The notes under the pieces: model-generated | What the model was told of the DNA's origin: nothing | What the model saw: the letters and a program-made list of their open reading frames with translations, nothing else | Database searches by the model: none | Source: Marasmius tenuissimus | Taxonomy: Eukaryota > Basidiomycota > Agaricomycetes > Agaricales > Marasmiaceae | Reading direction: 5' to 3' | Assembly: GCA_029532415.1 (NCBI GenBank) | Contig: JAQOTA010000068.1 | Coordinates: forward strand, 310,001-374,000 | DNA: 64,000 nt | Translations under genes and position numbers: made by a program | Shown here: piece after piece, positions 1-10,013 of the stretch | Layout of the letters: each line of letters starts with the position of its first letter | How positions within the stretch are numbered: the first letter of the stretch is position 1

Positions 1-2832
1 TTGAAGACCATATAGTTGATGACCGTTATTCAGCAAGTAAACCAAGTAATTTTCTCCCCCTTGCTGAGCAAGATCGCTCATATCGTCATCTGTGTCCATA
101 GGAGCGGCTGGATCAGGAACCCTATTTGGTATTGTTTCAGGTTCATTTGTCGGATTAATCTGACTTTGCCAGCGTGCTTGAGAATCGATATCGCGTTCGA
201 TCTCAACAGGATGTCGATTTCCGTAAACATTAAACGGACGGTTGGGAGTTACTCTATTTCTTGGAGGGTTTCTTCTGACAGCTGCTGGTGGAGGAGCTCG
301 TAAGTTCTCCCACTCATCATAGTCAGCTTGGCGAAATCCAAAAGGATTTGCTCGTCCAGAAGAACCAGCAGACCGTGGATCCGGACCATACTGATTAGGA
401 TTGTGATCGGAGCCTTTCGGTGATCCGAATCCATCAGTATTTGGATGATTGCCGTTGTGCACATCATCGCTTTTATCATCCGGGATAGGATCCAAGGGAG
501 GATCTCCCCCAGGCTGATGATCGTCATCATCTGATCCTGGTGGAGGTGGAGGATTGAAGAAATCATCATCATTGTGGTGATCTTCATGGCCATCATATGG
601 GTACGTTGGAAAGGGTATAGACCGGACAGGTTTGTTGGTTTTATCAAACTCTATGGATCCGGGCACTTCTTTTTGACATTTAGGAAACCAATTTTCATCG
701 AAAACTGCTTGTGGAGTAATGTATACAGAATTGTTGGTTGTTCGAAAGAATCGATAAGCTTTTGATCCGCTCTCGTAACCAATGAAAATCATTGCTTCAG
801 AGTGTGGAGCAAGCTTATTTTTACGTTTCGGTATGTATGCATATGCGCCACAACCGAACGTCCTGAAGTATGAAACATCAGGCTTCTTATTCTCAAACAA
901 CTCAACTGGAGTTCTGTATTTCCTCGAACGAATAGGAGTTCTATTGTAGATATGGACGGCTGTGAGAATTGCAAATTCCCACCAGTTTTCAGGCGCACAA
1001 GCCTGAAAGCGCATAGCTTCAGATTTTTCTCGTAGTGTACGATTAAATCTTTCTGCTCGTCCATTCTGTTCATGCACGTTGGGAGAACCTCTTTGTGGAA
1101 ATATTCCTAGAGAGTTATACCAATCCCATTGTTCATTTGAAAAGAATTCTCCCCCTCGATCGAAATGCACACTTTTGACCTTTTTATTAGTCTGGCGCTC
1201 TACAAGAGCTAGCCAATTGCGCAATTTCTGATCTGTGTCGCTCTTTTTACGAATTGGATATACCCATCCAAATGATGTTGCATCATCGAATAAGGTTAAA
1301 GCATATTCGTTTTGATAGTAAGAGCGAGTTGGATATTCTATCAAATCACCGTGCACGAGCTCAAGAGGCTCCTTAGCTCGTTTTGAGGATAAAGGATACG
1401 ATTTGGCAACCATTTTGCCTTTGGCACAGCCTCGGCATGGTTTCGTTTCTCCCTTCGAAGTAACCAACTTCGTTGGAAGCCCTTTAACATTATCCATTAA
1501 TTTTCCTAAGACTCTGGGATCACAGTGTCCCATACGTCTATGCCATAATTCAGAAGTATTGAAAGATACAACAGATGTGAAGGAAGTTTCTCCCACAAGA
1601 ACCTTCGCGTTCATCCATCGTAAAGGATCATCTTTATGGCTTGGGTAAAAGCTCATTAAAAGAGAATCATCTTTCTTGTTCCGGATCGAAGTCTCTGGAG
1701 AGTCCAGTAAAGTATAGTATCCTATACTCCGGAACTTCCCACTAGAGATTAAACGATGTGGGCTGTCGGGATTATACATCACTGGGTATAACTTTGTGAC
1801 TTGCGTCACTCCTGCGCTATTGGTATGTCGGATGAGGACAGTACCATAGCCTACTATTTGCACATTTGCTTTATCACCCGCTGATGTAGTAAGACCTATT
1901 GGCATTTCCAAAGTTTGATAGTCTGAGAAATCCGTTTTATACGGAGTCATATGCGCTGATGCCCCACTATCAAGTAGCCAGGCATTTCGCGTATTTCTCA
2001 CTTCACAATCACTCGAAAATGCAGCAGAAAACGACTTATATTTCGTCGTTGCATATACAGAAGTAATACTACATTTCCTTGGTACTGAGTTCCTTAGGAT
2101 ATGATAGTTCTGCATCGAGGATTTAGTGAAAGTTTGACTATTAGAACTTTGAAAAACTTGCCAGTCTCCACGATCGTTGCTTTCAGCCCAATCGTTATCA
2201 ACTCCTTCAAGGCCATCTCCATAGTCATTATCATCAAAGTACCGTTCATGCCATTGAAGCGGTTCTTGATTCTGACTTTGGAATCCTTGACGAACAAGAA
2301 GCTCTCGTCCTGTTCTGAGTTCTTGTTGATAACGCTGATTAGCTGCTTCTTCAACTTCTATCCAAGCTTCCAATTGGCGTCTATAGTTCTGCCATTGAAC
2401 GAATCTTGTGGCTTGATATGGCTGATTGTTATTGACAACCAAAGTGATATTGCCAATACTCGTGCCATCAGCAACGTGTAAAGGCGGTCCATTGGTCCTT
2501 AGTCCAATTACTGCAGGTCCGTAATTCTCAAATTGAGAGTTTCGGGGATCACTTGGAGATGTAACCCAGGGGTCAATCTCAGGTTGTTCATCTACCGGAC
2601 TAAGTCTTTCCGGTTGATCCGGTGGGGCAGTGGTTGGACGAGAAGGTACTTCAATGTAATCCTCCTCTAAGGATTGTATGCCATAAAAAGATTCGGGAGA
2701 ACTTGGAGGTGTGTGGACAATTTGGTCCTGCCATTGTCGTACTCTAGGTGGTGTAGTTGCGGGACGATTTATGTATTCATGGGTAGTAGGGATTGGAGAT
2801 TTGGAACGATTAAGTGACTCGGCTAATTCCAT
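1..2832 (-). CDS. Copia Pol, N-terminal part: protease, GAG-pre-integrase, integrase (open at window edge)
   Basis: The frame from the ATG at 2832 is open for 944 codons to base 1, so the protein continues outside the window. The first ~280 residues are hydrophilic and unassigned. An aspartic protease motif, DSGAS, lies near residue 288. A GAG-pre-integrase motif (LWHRRMGH, then CRGC) begins near residue 428. The integrase core follows, with FDRGGEFF and the copia signature NGRAERFNRT near residue 588. The last ~280 residues are an Asp/Pro/Asn-rich linker, as is usual between integrase and reverse transcriptase in copia. I saw no stop or frameshift. The frame is the same as that of the upstream Gag ORF, separated by one UGA and eight sense codons before this ATG, so it may be made by readthrough instead of from its own start. 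Not seen: a CCHC knuckle. Confidence 0.85.
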   Translation of the reverse strand, partial: MELAESLNRSKSPIPTTHEYINRPATTPPRVRQWQDQIVHTPPSSPESFYGIQSLEEDYIEVPSRPTTAPPDQPERLSPVDEQPEIDPWVTSPSDPRNSQFENYGPAVIGLRTNGPPLHVADGTSIGNITLVVNNNQPYQATRFVQWQNYRRQLEAWIEVEEAANQRYQQELRTGRELLVRQGFQSQNQEPLQWHERYFDDNDYGDGLEGVDNDWAESNDRGDWQVFQSSNSQTFTKSSMQNYHILRNSVPRKCSITSVYATTKYKSFSAAFSSDCEVRNTRNAWLLDSGASAHMTPYKTDFSDYQTLEMPIGLTTSAGDKANVQIVGYGTVLIRHTNSAGVTQVTKLYPVMYNPDSPHRLISSGKFRSIGYYTLLDSPETSIRNKKDDSLLMSFYPSHKDDPLRWMNAKVLVGETSFTSVVSFNTSELWHRRMGHCDPRVLGKLMDNVKGLPTKLVTSKGETKPCRGCAKGKMVAKSYPLSSKRAKEPLELVHGDLIEYPTRSYYQNEYALTLFDDATSFGWVYPIRKKSDTDQKLRNWLALVERQTNKKVKSVHFDRGGEFFSNEQWDWYNSLGIFPQRGSPNVHEQNGRAERFNRTLREKSEAMRFQACAPENWWEFAILTAVHIYNRTPIRSRKYRTPVELFENKKPDVSYFRTFGCGAYAYIPKRKNKLAPHSEAMIFIGYESGSKAYRFFRTTNNSVYITPQAVFDENWFPKCQKEVPGSIEFDKTNKPVRSIPFPTYPYDGHEDHHNDDDFFNPPPPPGSDDDDHQPGGDPPLDPIPDDKSDDVHNGNHPNTDGFGSPKGSDHNPNQYGPDPRSAGSSGRANPFGFRQADYDEWENLRAPPPAAVRRNPPRNRVTPNRPFNVYGNRHPVEIERDIDSQARWQSQINPTNEPETIPNRVPDPAAPMDTDDDMSDLAQQGGENYLVYLLNNGHQLYGLQ

Positions 2833-2856
2833 GAAATCTCCAGGGTATGTTCTTGG

Positions 2857-5529
2857 TCATTCATCGAAGCGACCACCCTCAAGTTCTCTTCGAGGAATAT
2901 CAGCCTGGGTCATGGGAACAGACATTCTAATGTTGTTCATCCATTTGTACAAGTGCGTGTGCCAGTTATGAACATCTGGAAGACTAAGGTGAGGGATAAA
3001 GCGAACCCAGCGCCTATTAAACCCTGGTTGTCTCCATTGAGATGTTCTAAATTGACTCGCTCTTATGTCTGTCGTTCCAAATAACCATTTCCCTTCAAGA
3101 CCAAGCTTGACTAACGAATGCCAGAAGATAGGATTCATCACTTGTACAGGAAGTGTGAAGTTCTTCTTGTTGACTCGGAAGGCTTCATCCACCGAAGTTG
3201 AACGAGGGTTTTTCACTCGTTGAACAAAATCTTCAACGGTGCTGATCCAATTTTTATTATTGATTTCAGCTATAACCGTCGATAGGTGTTGAAGGTTCCA
3301 GGTTTGGTATTCGTAATGAAGCGTGAACTTGGTATCTTCTACTGTTTCTACATGTAATATCCTTTGTTGTATGCGTAATTCATGAAGAGCTTGACGAGGT
3401 GTCATGTTATGCACTGCATCTCTTCTGATAGCATACATAACGACATATTCTCTGGTCCTGATCAGAATCCAGATCCAAAGATTATGGTCTGGTATACTGC
3501 ATATTGATTTATAACGCATTCTGATCATGGATTCCTTCAATGCTATGTCGTTAGTCGTCTGATCTCCGAAGTCTCGGAACTCTTCGACGACAGGAATTGG
3601 GAGTCTAATCCCATTTATTATATGTGGTCTATTATTCCTAAGGTTAACTCGTCGCATCATGTTGTCATGTTGTTCTTTGTATTCTTGTAAGAATCGCCAT
3701 TCAACTTTTCTATTGATGAGAGGTGGCTCTTTTATGTCATCTCCATCTTGAGAATAGTTTTCTGGTCTGAACAAATGAACAAGATCGGCGTGGTTCCTAG
3801 GAAACATAGAATTTGCCCATGGTCCATAATCGTCAGGAGGTGTAGAAACTGTTACACGTATGTCTTCTTGTATGGGTGATGCTACTTCGAGATTCTCACC
3901 TTGGTCAACTTCGTCTGCAGGCGAAGTATGATTAGGTGTCACCTCTCGTCGTGGCATTGTGAAGATTATTTCTTCATTACTATGTGCGCCATAAGAGTAT
4001 TCAGAACATGTATGACTATCATTTGATGATTTATCAGATGAAGAGTCACTATCAGGTTCCGTCGGAGTATCAGAGATGTACACCAAAGATGGTATCTCAT
4101 CTCCATCGCTGTCTATGTTTGAATTGGAAATAGTAGCCGAAGCGATAGCTTCTTCTACTTGTCGAACCTGTTCATCTAGTTGAACAGTTCGTCTATTGTT
4201 CCATTCTTGTACAGAGATGTGTCGTACAGGACGACCTTCTCTATCAGCAGCGATTCTCTCCTCTAGGCGTGCTTGTTGAAGATCATACGTGTTTTGGAAC
4301 GGATTTGTTGCAGATGTGCTACTAGTGGGGTAGTGGTAGGACATATGAACGTTTACTGGCCCAGCCATTTCACGTTCAAAAACTGAGCTAATTTGCTCGT
4401 TTACTGCATTAATTCGTTTCTGGTATTCAGAAGGTTTCTCAGAAGGTTCAAGTACCGCAGTGTGCGATTGTTGCCCCCCTTTTTGAGTATCCTTCTTCTT
4501 TCCTTTGCCTTTTCCTTTGCCCTTTCCTCCTTTCTTCTTCCCTTTCTTAGAAGAAGATCCACCTTGGTTCTGATTGTTCTGGTTCTGGTTGTTGTTTTTA
4601 TTATTATTCTTCTTTTGATTCGCAGAAGTACCAGAACGAGACTGATCAGTCCATTTGGGAGGAGAGTTAAATCTATTAACACCAGAAATTTTGGCGTTAT
4701 GGGCAGTATAGGCAGCAGGTCCAGAATGAATCCCATTCCTTCTATTCCATTCATTCGTAATTGCAGCAATCAAATCGGTAGGTTTAAGTTCTTCCTTCTT
4801 CATACGGGAAACTTGCTGCTTGAAGAGTTGCCAGCGCTTTTCATTAAGCTTGGCTGTGATTATCAAGCACAGTAAATCGTCCGAAATATCTACTCCATGA
4901 TCCTTAAGTTGGTCCCGAACAGTCAACATGTAACTGATTCCAGGGACTGGATTAAGGTGTTCAGGAAGCTGGACGTTATGCAAGTCCGTATATAGATTCA
5001 TCATCTTCGAGGAAGATTGAACTCCAAACGTAGATTTGAGTTTAGATAAGGTTGAGATTACCGAAGTTTTATCAACATGCGCATCGTGGGCACGACGAGT
5101 TCGCATTTTGATAATACCAATTACTTTGTTACGCCTAGAAGTCCACTCAATTAGAGCGGTAGCTTCTCCTGAAGTAGCAGGAGAGGATGTTTCTGGCATT
5201 TCTTCATCCAAGGCTTGAGGTATGCCTTGGGTAAAGAGGTAACCCTCAAGTAATCGGTACCAATCTTCGAAATTCGAACCATCATCTAGCAAAACTGGAA
5301 TGATACTGATTCCTCCTGACCCAGCAGGAAAATTGCTGTCCGCAACCTGAGAGTACAAAGGTTCCGTATTGTAGTTAAAAACTTCTACAGAATTTTCTAC
5401 TTCCGTTCCCAGAGTATATCCCGGCGTATTGCGAACAAACGTCGTTGGGGGATTACCACTTGGGGAATGAGAAGCAGACCTTGATCTTGATTGAGACATA
5501 TTGAGGTCTGCCAAAAGTCCCGTGAGCAT
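2857..5529 (-). CDS. Copia Gag-like polyprotein with a long C-terminal extension
   Basis: About 890 residues. The open frame begins at a TTG at 5538; the first ATG is at 5529 and a second (MSQSRSRS) at 5499. Residues ~70-270 resemble the UBN2/retrotransposon Gag domain of copia elements (start near NFEDWYRLLEGYLF, then Trp- and Leu-rich helices). Residues ~300-360 are a Lys/Asn/Gln-rich low-complexity stretch that may serve as the basic nucleic-acid-binding part, since no CCHC knuckle is present. Residues ~480-600 are acidic. Residues ~600-893 form a Trp- and Arg-rich domain I do not recognise, with YEYQTW near residue 740 and FTLP near 792, similar in order to the end of the gypsy ORF at 7164-9986. 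Usual copia Gag proteins are 250-450 residues, so this one is unusually long. It ends at a UGA in frame with Pol. Confidence 0.75.
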   Translation of the reverse strand: MLTGLLADLNMSQSRSRSASHSPSGNPPTTFVRNTPGYTLGTEVENSVEVFNYNTEPLYSQVADSNFPAGSGGISIIPVLLDDGSNFEDWYRLLEGYLFTQGIPQALDEEMPETSSPATSGEATALIEWTSRRNKVIGIIKMRTRRAHDAHVDKTSVISTLSKLKSTFGVQSSSKMMNLYTDLHNVQLPEHLNPVPGISYMLTVRDQLKDHGVDISDDLLCLIITAKLNEKRWQLFKQQVSRMKKEELKPTDLIAAITNEWNRRNGIHSGPAAYTAHNAKISGVNRFNSPPKWTDQSRSGTSANQKKNNNKNNNQNQNNQNQGGSSSKKGKKKGGKGKGKGKGKKKDTQKGGQQSHTAVLEPSEKPSEYQKRINAVNEQISSVFEREMAGPVNVHMSYHYPTSSTSATNPFQNTYDLQQARLEERIAADREGRPVRHISVQEWNNRRTVQLDEQVRQVEEAIASATISNSNIDSDGDEIPSLVYISDTPTEPDSDSSSDKSSNDSHTCSEYSYGAHSNEEIIFTMPRREVTPNHTSPADEVDQGENLEVASPIQEDIRVTVSTPPDDYGPWANSMFPRNHADLVHLFRPENYSQDGDDIKEPPLINRKVEWRFLQEYKEQHDNMMRRVNLRNNRPHIINGIRLPIPVVEEFRDFGDQTTNDIALKESMIRMRYKSICSIPDHNLWIWILIRTREYVVMYAIRRDAVHNMTPRQALHELRIQQRILHVETVEDTKFTLHYEYQTWNLQHLSTVIAEINNKNWISTVEDFVQRVKNPRSTSVDEAFRVNKKNFTLPVQVMNPIFWHSLVKLGLEGKWLFGTTDIRASQFRTSQWRQPGFNRRWVRFIPHLSLPDVHNWHTHLYKWMNNIRMSVPMTQADIPRRELEGGRFDE

Positions 5530-7068
5530 ACTCTTCAAATATAGAAGGGTGGAGCCAAGAGAGTGTCAATCGACAAAGGCTTCTAAGAAGCACCCATAAA
5601 TAAATAGGGTTCGATGCACACCGAGAAATGCTCCAAAGGTCTAGGACTTTTAACAGGCTGTATGCGTCAAGCAGATCATGGGGTGTACCGCGTGCAGGTA
5701 GTGCAGGGGAGTTAATCTGGTTACGAAGCCCTGCCCAATTGCTAGGGTCTAACAACGTTCCCAGTGTGTATCGGTGTCTGGTGTCCCATCATGCTATCTG
5801 GTCTCAACCCCAGACTAGCAAAAGTATGAGTGATCAGCTCATACTGTCCGAATGACCCATTGAAAGTTATTATTAAACCTAGTCATTCATATGAATTGAG
5901 TTCATGCACCCTCTGCCTTAGGCATGTCGGTGACCAGAAAGCAATCATAGGTGAGCTAGAGTTTAACAATAACGTGGAAGAGAGGGGTCATCGGGAGGGG
6001 AGTCCCTGTACATACTAAAGTGGCCATGTGATACCGTAAAACTGTATAGTATCAAAACCTAGTTGTAAGGAGATCAAATCTCCCAGCATGTATGTCATGC
6101 CCGGTCTTTCGACCGTCAGGAATCATGGCGAGTTGGTTTATAAGCACAACCCCATAGACCCCTAAACGATGCCTCATGGTGAGGATCATCGCCAACCATT
6201 GGTTTTCATCGGCATTAGGCAGTGATAATATAAGATCAAAGCCCAATCTGGGTTATCAGCAGGGAGACAGAGCCGCTTTCGCGGATAGGTCTATGCCGAA
6301 GAAGATGAAGCCAAGAAAGTATGTACATGCGTTCGTGCAACATGCAACAGTACAGGGACATAGTGGATAGGTGTAAAGGGAACTAACAACCCTTGACCTT
6401 GACACCAGACGATGACAAGCCCGACATCGCTAGAGACTTCCATAACCCATGTAGGTTACAGGTCGTCCGCTAGGATGGTGGCGACACACGGGAGCTAGGC
6501 TACTCCGATCATAACATCGACCTGACCACCGCTTGCGGGGCCCATAACCTGATGAGCCAGCATAGTTAAAGTGCACAGTGGGTATAACGAAGTAAACCTC
6601 ACATGGGTAATACACAGAGTGTTCTTGTAGTCTTGAGATGCTTGTGAAGAGGTGATAATCGAGTAGATTGTCCTAAGGCTTAAGGCCTTTCGTCCAGTCT
6701 TTTATACATAAGTTTCTGGTACATGTAATGAGTATTACACTAACTGAAACTACTACTAGAAGTAGGTATTCGGCCCTAAAGGCGTAAAAGACATTAGTAC
6801 TGTGTAAGTACTTCTACCATGAATGGTAGTATGCTTGGTGAGCATAGTCGTGTTTGCCTCATGTATTGGAGGCTCTACTTATGCTATTGGATAGCGACTG
6901 TCTATAGTGTCATTTATGATGAAACTACTAGGTACGTAGTGAGATACGTAGACAGAGACGTAGTACTTGCATGAGGACGCAAGTGTTCTAGAGGCGTAGC
7001 TCTATAAATAGTGTGATGCGTGAACAACACGTCAACAGTGTATCACATGATATCCATCATGTTCAACA
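5530..7068 (-). repeat. Copia 5' LTR and untranslated leader (inner boundary unresolved)
   Basis: There is no protein-coding gene here. In the minus sense the stretch starts TGTTGAACATG at 7068, carries a TATAAAAG box about 360 bp in, and leads into the Gag ORF. That order fits a 5' LTR plus leader. I could not place the CA end of the LTR or a convincing primer-binding site, so LTR and leader are given together. The short ORFs here are low-quality and judged spurious. Confidence 0.5.
6699..6706 (-). promoter_or_regulatory. TATA box of the copia LTR
   Basis: TATAAAAG on the minus strand, inside the presumed 5' LTR and upstream of the Gag ORF in the same orientation. It is a plausible core promoter for the element. 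Confidence 0.5.
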
Positions 7069-7163
7069 CCGCGGGGAACAATTAGACTTTAACACCACTT
7101 ACGTTGAGCGATAAAAAGTGAAGTGAATTGTCCAGCAATTTAAAAAAAAATCCACGCAAGAAC

Positions 7164-9986
7164 CTAAAGAGCGGCTGTGTCGGCAGTGGTGGAGTTGGTA
7201 GCAACAGACTCAGTGGATGAAGAAAGAGGCAATGGTTTATAAGAGGCCTTAATCCGGGAAGCCTTTAAGAGGGCCGAAGTTGGTTGATGAGCTCGAAGGA
7301 GGGGATGAATTTCCAACCCGTTTAAGGGGTGATACGTCAAGTTGTTCTTGAATTCCAACATGGTCTCCCATCGTTTCGTTATAGCCGCCCACGTTGTTGG
7401 GCTAGTTCCCGGAAGTGAGTCGGGGAGGCGTGGGATGTAGAAATGGCTGTGAAGATGCTCGAGGCCCGCGCTATCCAAATACTTTATCTTCAGGATGTTC
7501 TCGATCATGGTGGCTAGGTCGAGCTCACGATGGAAGATGAGTATTTCCCGGGCAGCTATCAACCATACTCGATATTCGTAGGTAAGAATGGTGTTAACGA
7601 GATATGAAGGGTTGCGAAGGAGGGCTGATGCTTCCCGAAGATAGGCGCTATAGCGAGCCCGAAAAACGTGGTCGGCCTCGAGAATCATAAAATACTCGGA
7701 AAGGAACACCATTGCTCGGTAAATTTCCACCGTCATATAGTCTAGCTCCTTTCGGTAGTAGACCCAACGTCCTGCATCGGTGACTGACACGGTAAGATAT
7801 TCGTGATCGTGGCGCCAACGGTCTCGATCGAAGTTCCCTCCCAAGGCGCGAATGGGCATGCTGGCAGGTTCGTTTCGGTCAACGGCCAGACGAAAGCAGA
7901 AGTGATCCTCTTGTTCTTGGCAGTAGACCGGGTTCTCGAACTTGTGAGCTAATCGCAAGCGAGACTCCAAGTTGGGTCCACATCCATTAGCCACCATTCC
8001 CTCTGTCCTTTCCTGCATCCCGTGATAGTGCATTTCCACGAATGCGCTCTGCAAAGCCTTTAAGACCCTGCGCCCATAGACCACCCTCAGTTCCCGAATG
8101 ATGGACGAGTGTCCATAGTCCATATTGAATATGGATGTCCTGAGAAACGGGGGGACCTTGGGGGCTTCACCTAGCTTCCACTCTGGTTTCCCGACGAGTG
8201 TTCGGGTAGTACAGGCGTAAAGCTGGCCAATAGTGCACGTAGCCTCGGTAAAGGCCTGACCATCGTGCAGAATAGTCTGCCTAATGGCTGGGGACGGACG
8301 AGGTCCTGGTAGCAATTCAGAGCATGGCGGGAGCGTAATCTTCACCAGCCCTATGAATGGCTTGTTGTCCGATTTCTCAGATTCCAACGTCGATACTTCG
8401 GTGGAAGGTGGGGTTGGTGGAGAAGGCGGCTCAGGCTGGGACGAGCTGGTCTCGGTTGATTCGGGAGATTCTGGGGCATCTGGTACCGGTCGTTCCACCG
8501 GGTAAGTGAGTTCTCCAAGAGGAGAGGGGGAACGGGAAGGTTGCTGAGGGCCGATTGACGGAGCTTCTGGTTGCTTGTCAGATGGTGACACCGAAGTAAC
8601 AGAGTCCTGAAAGATGGGCACACAAAAGGCATCGGTCATGCGAGCTGAAGGAATAAAAGGACTGTCACTAACCTTCGCAGTGCCAGTAGGAATGCTCACG
8701 GAAACAGGGCCGGAGGGGACCATAATGGTGACCGTAGGCAATTCTTCTGGTGCTGGCGTCGAAGGTTGAGGCTCAGGTGAATTCGGTTGCGAGGTCGTAG
8801 CTAGCTCATCAACTTCCCTCTCCGACTGATCCACATCCATGTCTGAAGATGGATAAGAGCTCTCGTCCGAGCCGGAGTCCGATGAACTCATTTCTGTATC
8901 CTCTCCCGCCGGTTTGATCTGAGCCCAGACTGTAGGCATGGCTGAGCGATGCGACCCCTCGTGAAATTCGTTTATCCACTTACTAGTCGCGGAGTTGCCG
9001 TCTCTCTTTTGCTTCTCATCCACTTGCCCTTGTAGAGTCTCAACGTTGTACTCCATTGGTCGTGCAGGTCGTGCCAACTCTGCTTGAGCTTCAGCAGGTT
9101 CAATGGCCGCCCGAGTATGGTAGGTATAGGTAAGACGTTGCTGGAAAGCCCCCTGTGGCGTGGTAGGAAGGGGCGTGGACCAAGGGAAGAACTCTACGCG
9201 AGCGTGTCCCACCTGGAGCGACACTTGGCGCATAAGGGGATTGTTGATCATAAGGTTGGCGTTAAGAAGAACCAAAGACAAGCGATTGTCGCCATCTGGA
9301 GTAACGCTAGTCGACAATAAGTATCCTTGAGTGGACGCGACAACAACTGGTCTGATCTGAACACGTCCCGTCTCTCGGAACGTAGTGGTGGAGTGATTAC
9401 ACAGAGCCCGCATGAGCTCGTAAGACGAATTGGGCGCCAGGCCCAGGACTAGGTCGACTGGTCCTGGGTTGGTAAGAACTCCCGACACAGGGAGTGAATC
9501 AGGCGTACTAGAAATGGAAGCCCGAACAGGATCAGGAGGGTGAAGCGGTGTAGGTGACCGTGCGACCGGCGCAACGATGAGGGCCTTGGATTTAGTGCGA
9601 GCTCTCGACTTGGAGGTGGACTTCTTAGCGTGATGTCCATTCTCTTCGTCTGAGCGTCTGGATTGAGAACGAGTTGTAGGAGACATGCGACAAAGGAAAG
9701 TATGGTTATTGGGGGAATTCTGTTCGTTTTCGGGGTCGCTTTTATCCTCTGGCTGCGCTTTGCAGATGTCCTCAGCTTGATCGCATACCAAAAAGAGTAC
9801 AGTGGCACTTACCACCAAACAGATCTGTAACCAAATATGCAAAACCAAACGTACCCCGTTCAATATTCCCGAAAAGTCTTTCAACATATCATCCGGACTT
9901 CGTCCTGTTCGAAAGTGCGATCCAGAAGCTCCCTGCTGAACATAATCTTGCCGATGGGGGATATAGCGTTGCCTGGAAGTCGCCAT
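7164..9986 (-). CDS. Second ORF of the gypsy-type element, function unknown
   Basis: 940 residues from the ATG at 9986. It starts 27 bp after the Gag-protease stop and in the same frame, so one UGA and nine codons separate the two. A hydrophobic segment at residues ~44-68 (LHIWLQICLVVSATVLFLV) could span a membrane. Residues ~100-145 are basic. Residues ~360-560 are Ser/Pro/Glu-rich and probably disordered. Residues ~600-900 are folded-looking, rich in Tyr, Trp, Arg and Leu, with YEYRVW near 802, HFYIP near 846 and then SPTTWAAITK. This order resembles the C-terminal part of the neighbouring copia Gag. No reverse transcriptase, integrase or protease motif is present. The hydrophobic segment and the position after gag invite comparison with env-like ORFs, but I have no direct support for that. 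Confidence 0.65.
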   Translation of the reverse strand: MATSRQRYIPHRQDYVQQGASGSHFRTGRSPDDMLKDFSGILNGVRLVLHIWLQICLVVSATVLFLVCDQAEDICKAQPEDKSDPENEQNSPNNHTFLCRMSPTTRSQSRRSDEENGHHAKKSTSKSRARTKSKALIVAPVARSPTPLHPPDPVRASISSTPDSLPVSGVLTNPGPVDLVLGLAPNSSYELMRALCNHSTTTFRETGRVQIRPVVVASTQGYLLSTSVTPDGDNRLSLVLLNANLMINNPLMRQVSLQVGHARVEFFPWSTPLPTTPQGAFQQRLTYTYHTRAAIEPAEAQAELARPARPMEYNVETLQGQVDEKQKRDGNSATSKWINEFHEGSHRSAMPTVWAQIKPAGEDTEMSSSDSGSDESSYPSSDMDVDQSEREVDELATTSQPNSPEPQPSTPAPEELPTVTIMVPSGPVSVSIPTGTAKVSDSPFIPSARMTDAFCVPIFQDSVTSVSPSDKQPEAPSIGPQQPSRSPSPLGELTYPVERPVPDAPESPESTETSSSQPEPPSPPTPPSTEVSTLESEKSDNKPFIGLVKITLPPCSELLPGPRPSPAIRQTILHDGQAFTEATCTIGQLYACTTRTLVGKPEWKLGEAPKVPPFLRTSIFNMDYGHSSIIRELRVVYGRRVLKALQSAFVEMHYHGMQERTEGMVANGCGPNLESRLRLAHKFENPVYCQEQEDHFCFRLAVDRNEPASMPIRALGGNFDRDRWRHDHEYLTVSVTDAGRWVYYRKELDYMTVEIYRAMVFLSEYFMILEADHVFRARYSAYLREASALLRNPSYLVNTILTYEYRVWLIAAREILIFHRELDLATMIENILKIKYLDSAGLEHLHSHFYIPRLPDSLPGTSPTTWAAITKRWETMLEFKNNLTYHPLNGLEIHPLLRAHQPTSALLKASRIKASYKPLPLSSSTESVATNSTTADTAAL

Positions 9987-10013
9987 TTCGGATAAGGGAA
10001 CGATTCCAATGTC

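Larger units (their letters stand above)
1..7068 (-). mobile_element. Copia-type LTR retrotransposon, partial (3' part beyond the left edge)
   Basis: Read on the minus strand, this holds a leader/LTR region, a Gag-like ORF and a protease-integrase ORF. The order protease, GAG-pre-integrase zinc motif, integrase is diagnostic of Ty1/copia. Reverse transcriptase, RNase H and the 3' LTR would lie left of base 1. The outer end is placed at 7068 because the minus strand there starts TGTTGAACATG, a typical LTR start. This boundary is inferred, since the partner LTR and the target-site repeat cannot be seen. Confidence 0.8.

Noticed and set aside
249..647. 132-codon Met-rich frame on the minus strand
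   Set aside because: Out-of-frame shadow of the Pol linker (Asp/His-rich), which is open in another frame.
4393..4875. 160-codon frame opposite the copia Gag
   Set aside because: Antisense shadow of the Lys/Asn-rich low-complexity part of Gag.
5605..5640. Possible tRNA-like GGTTCGATG stretch and copia primer-binding site
   Set aside because: The T-arm does not fold, and the copia LTR end could not be fixed next to it.
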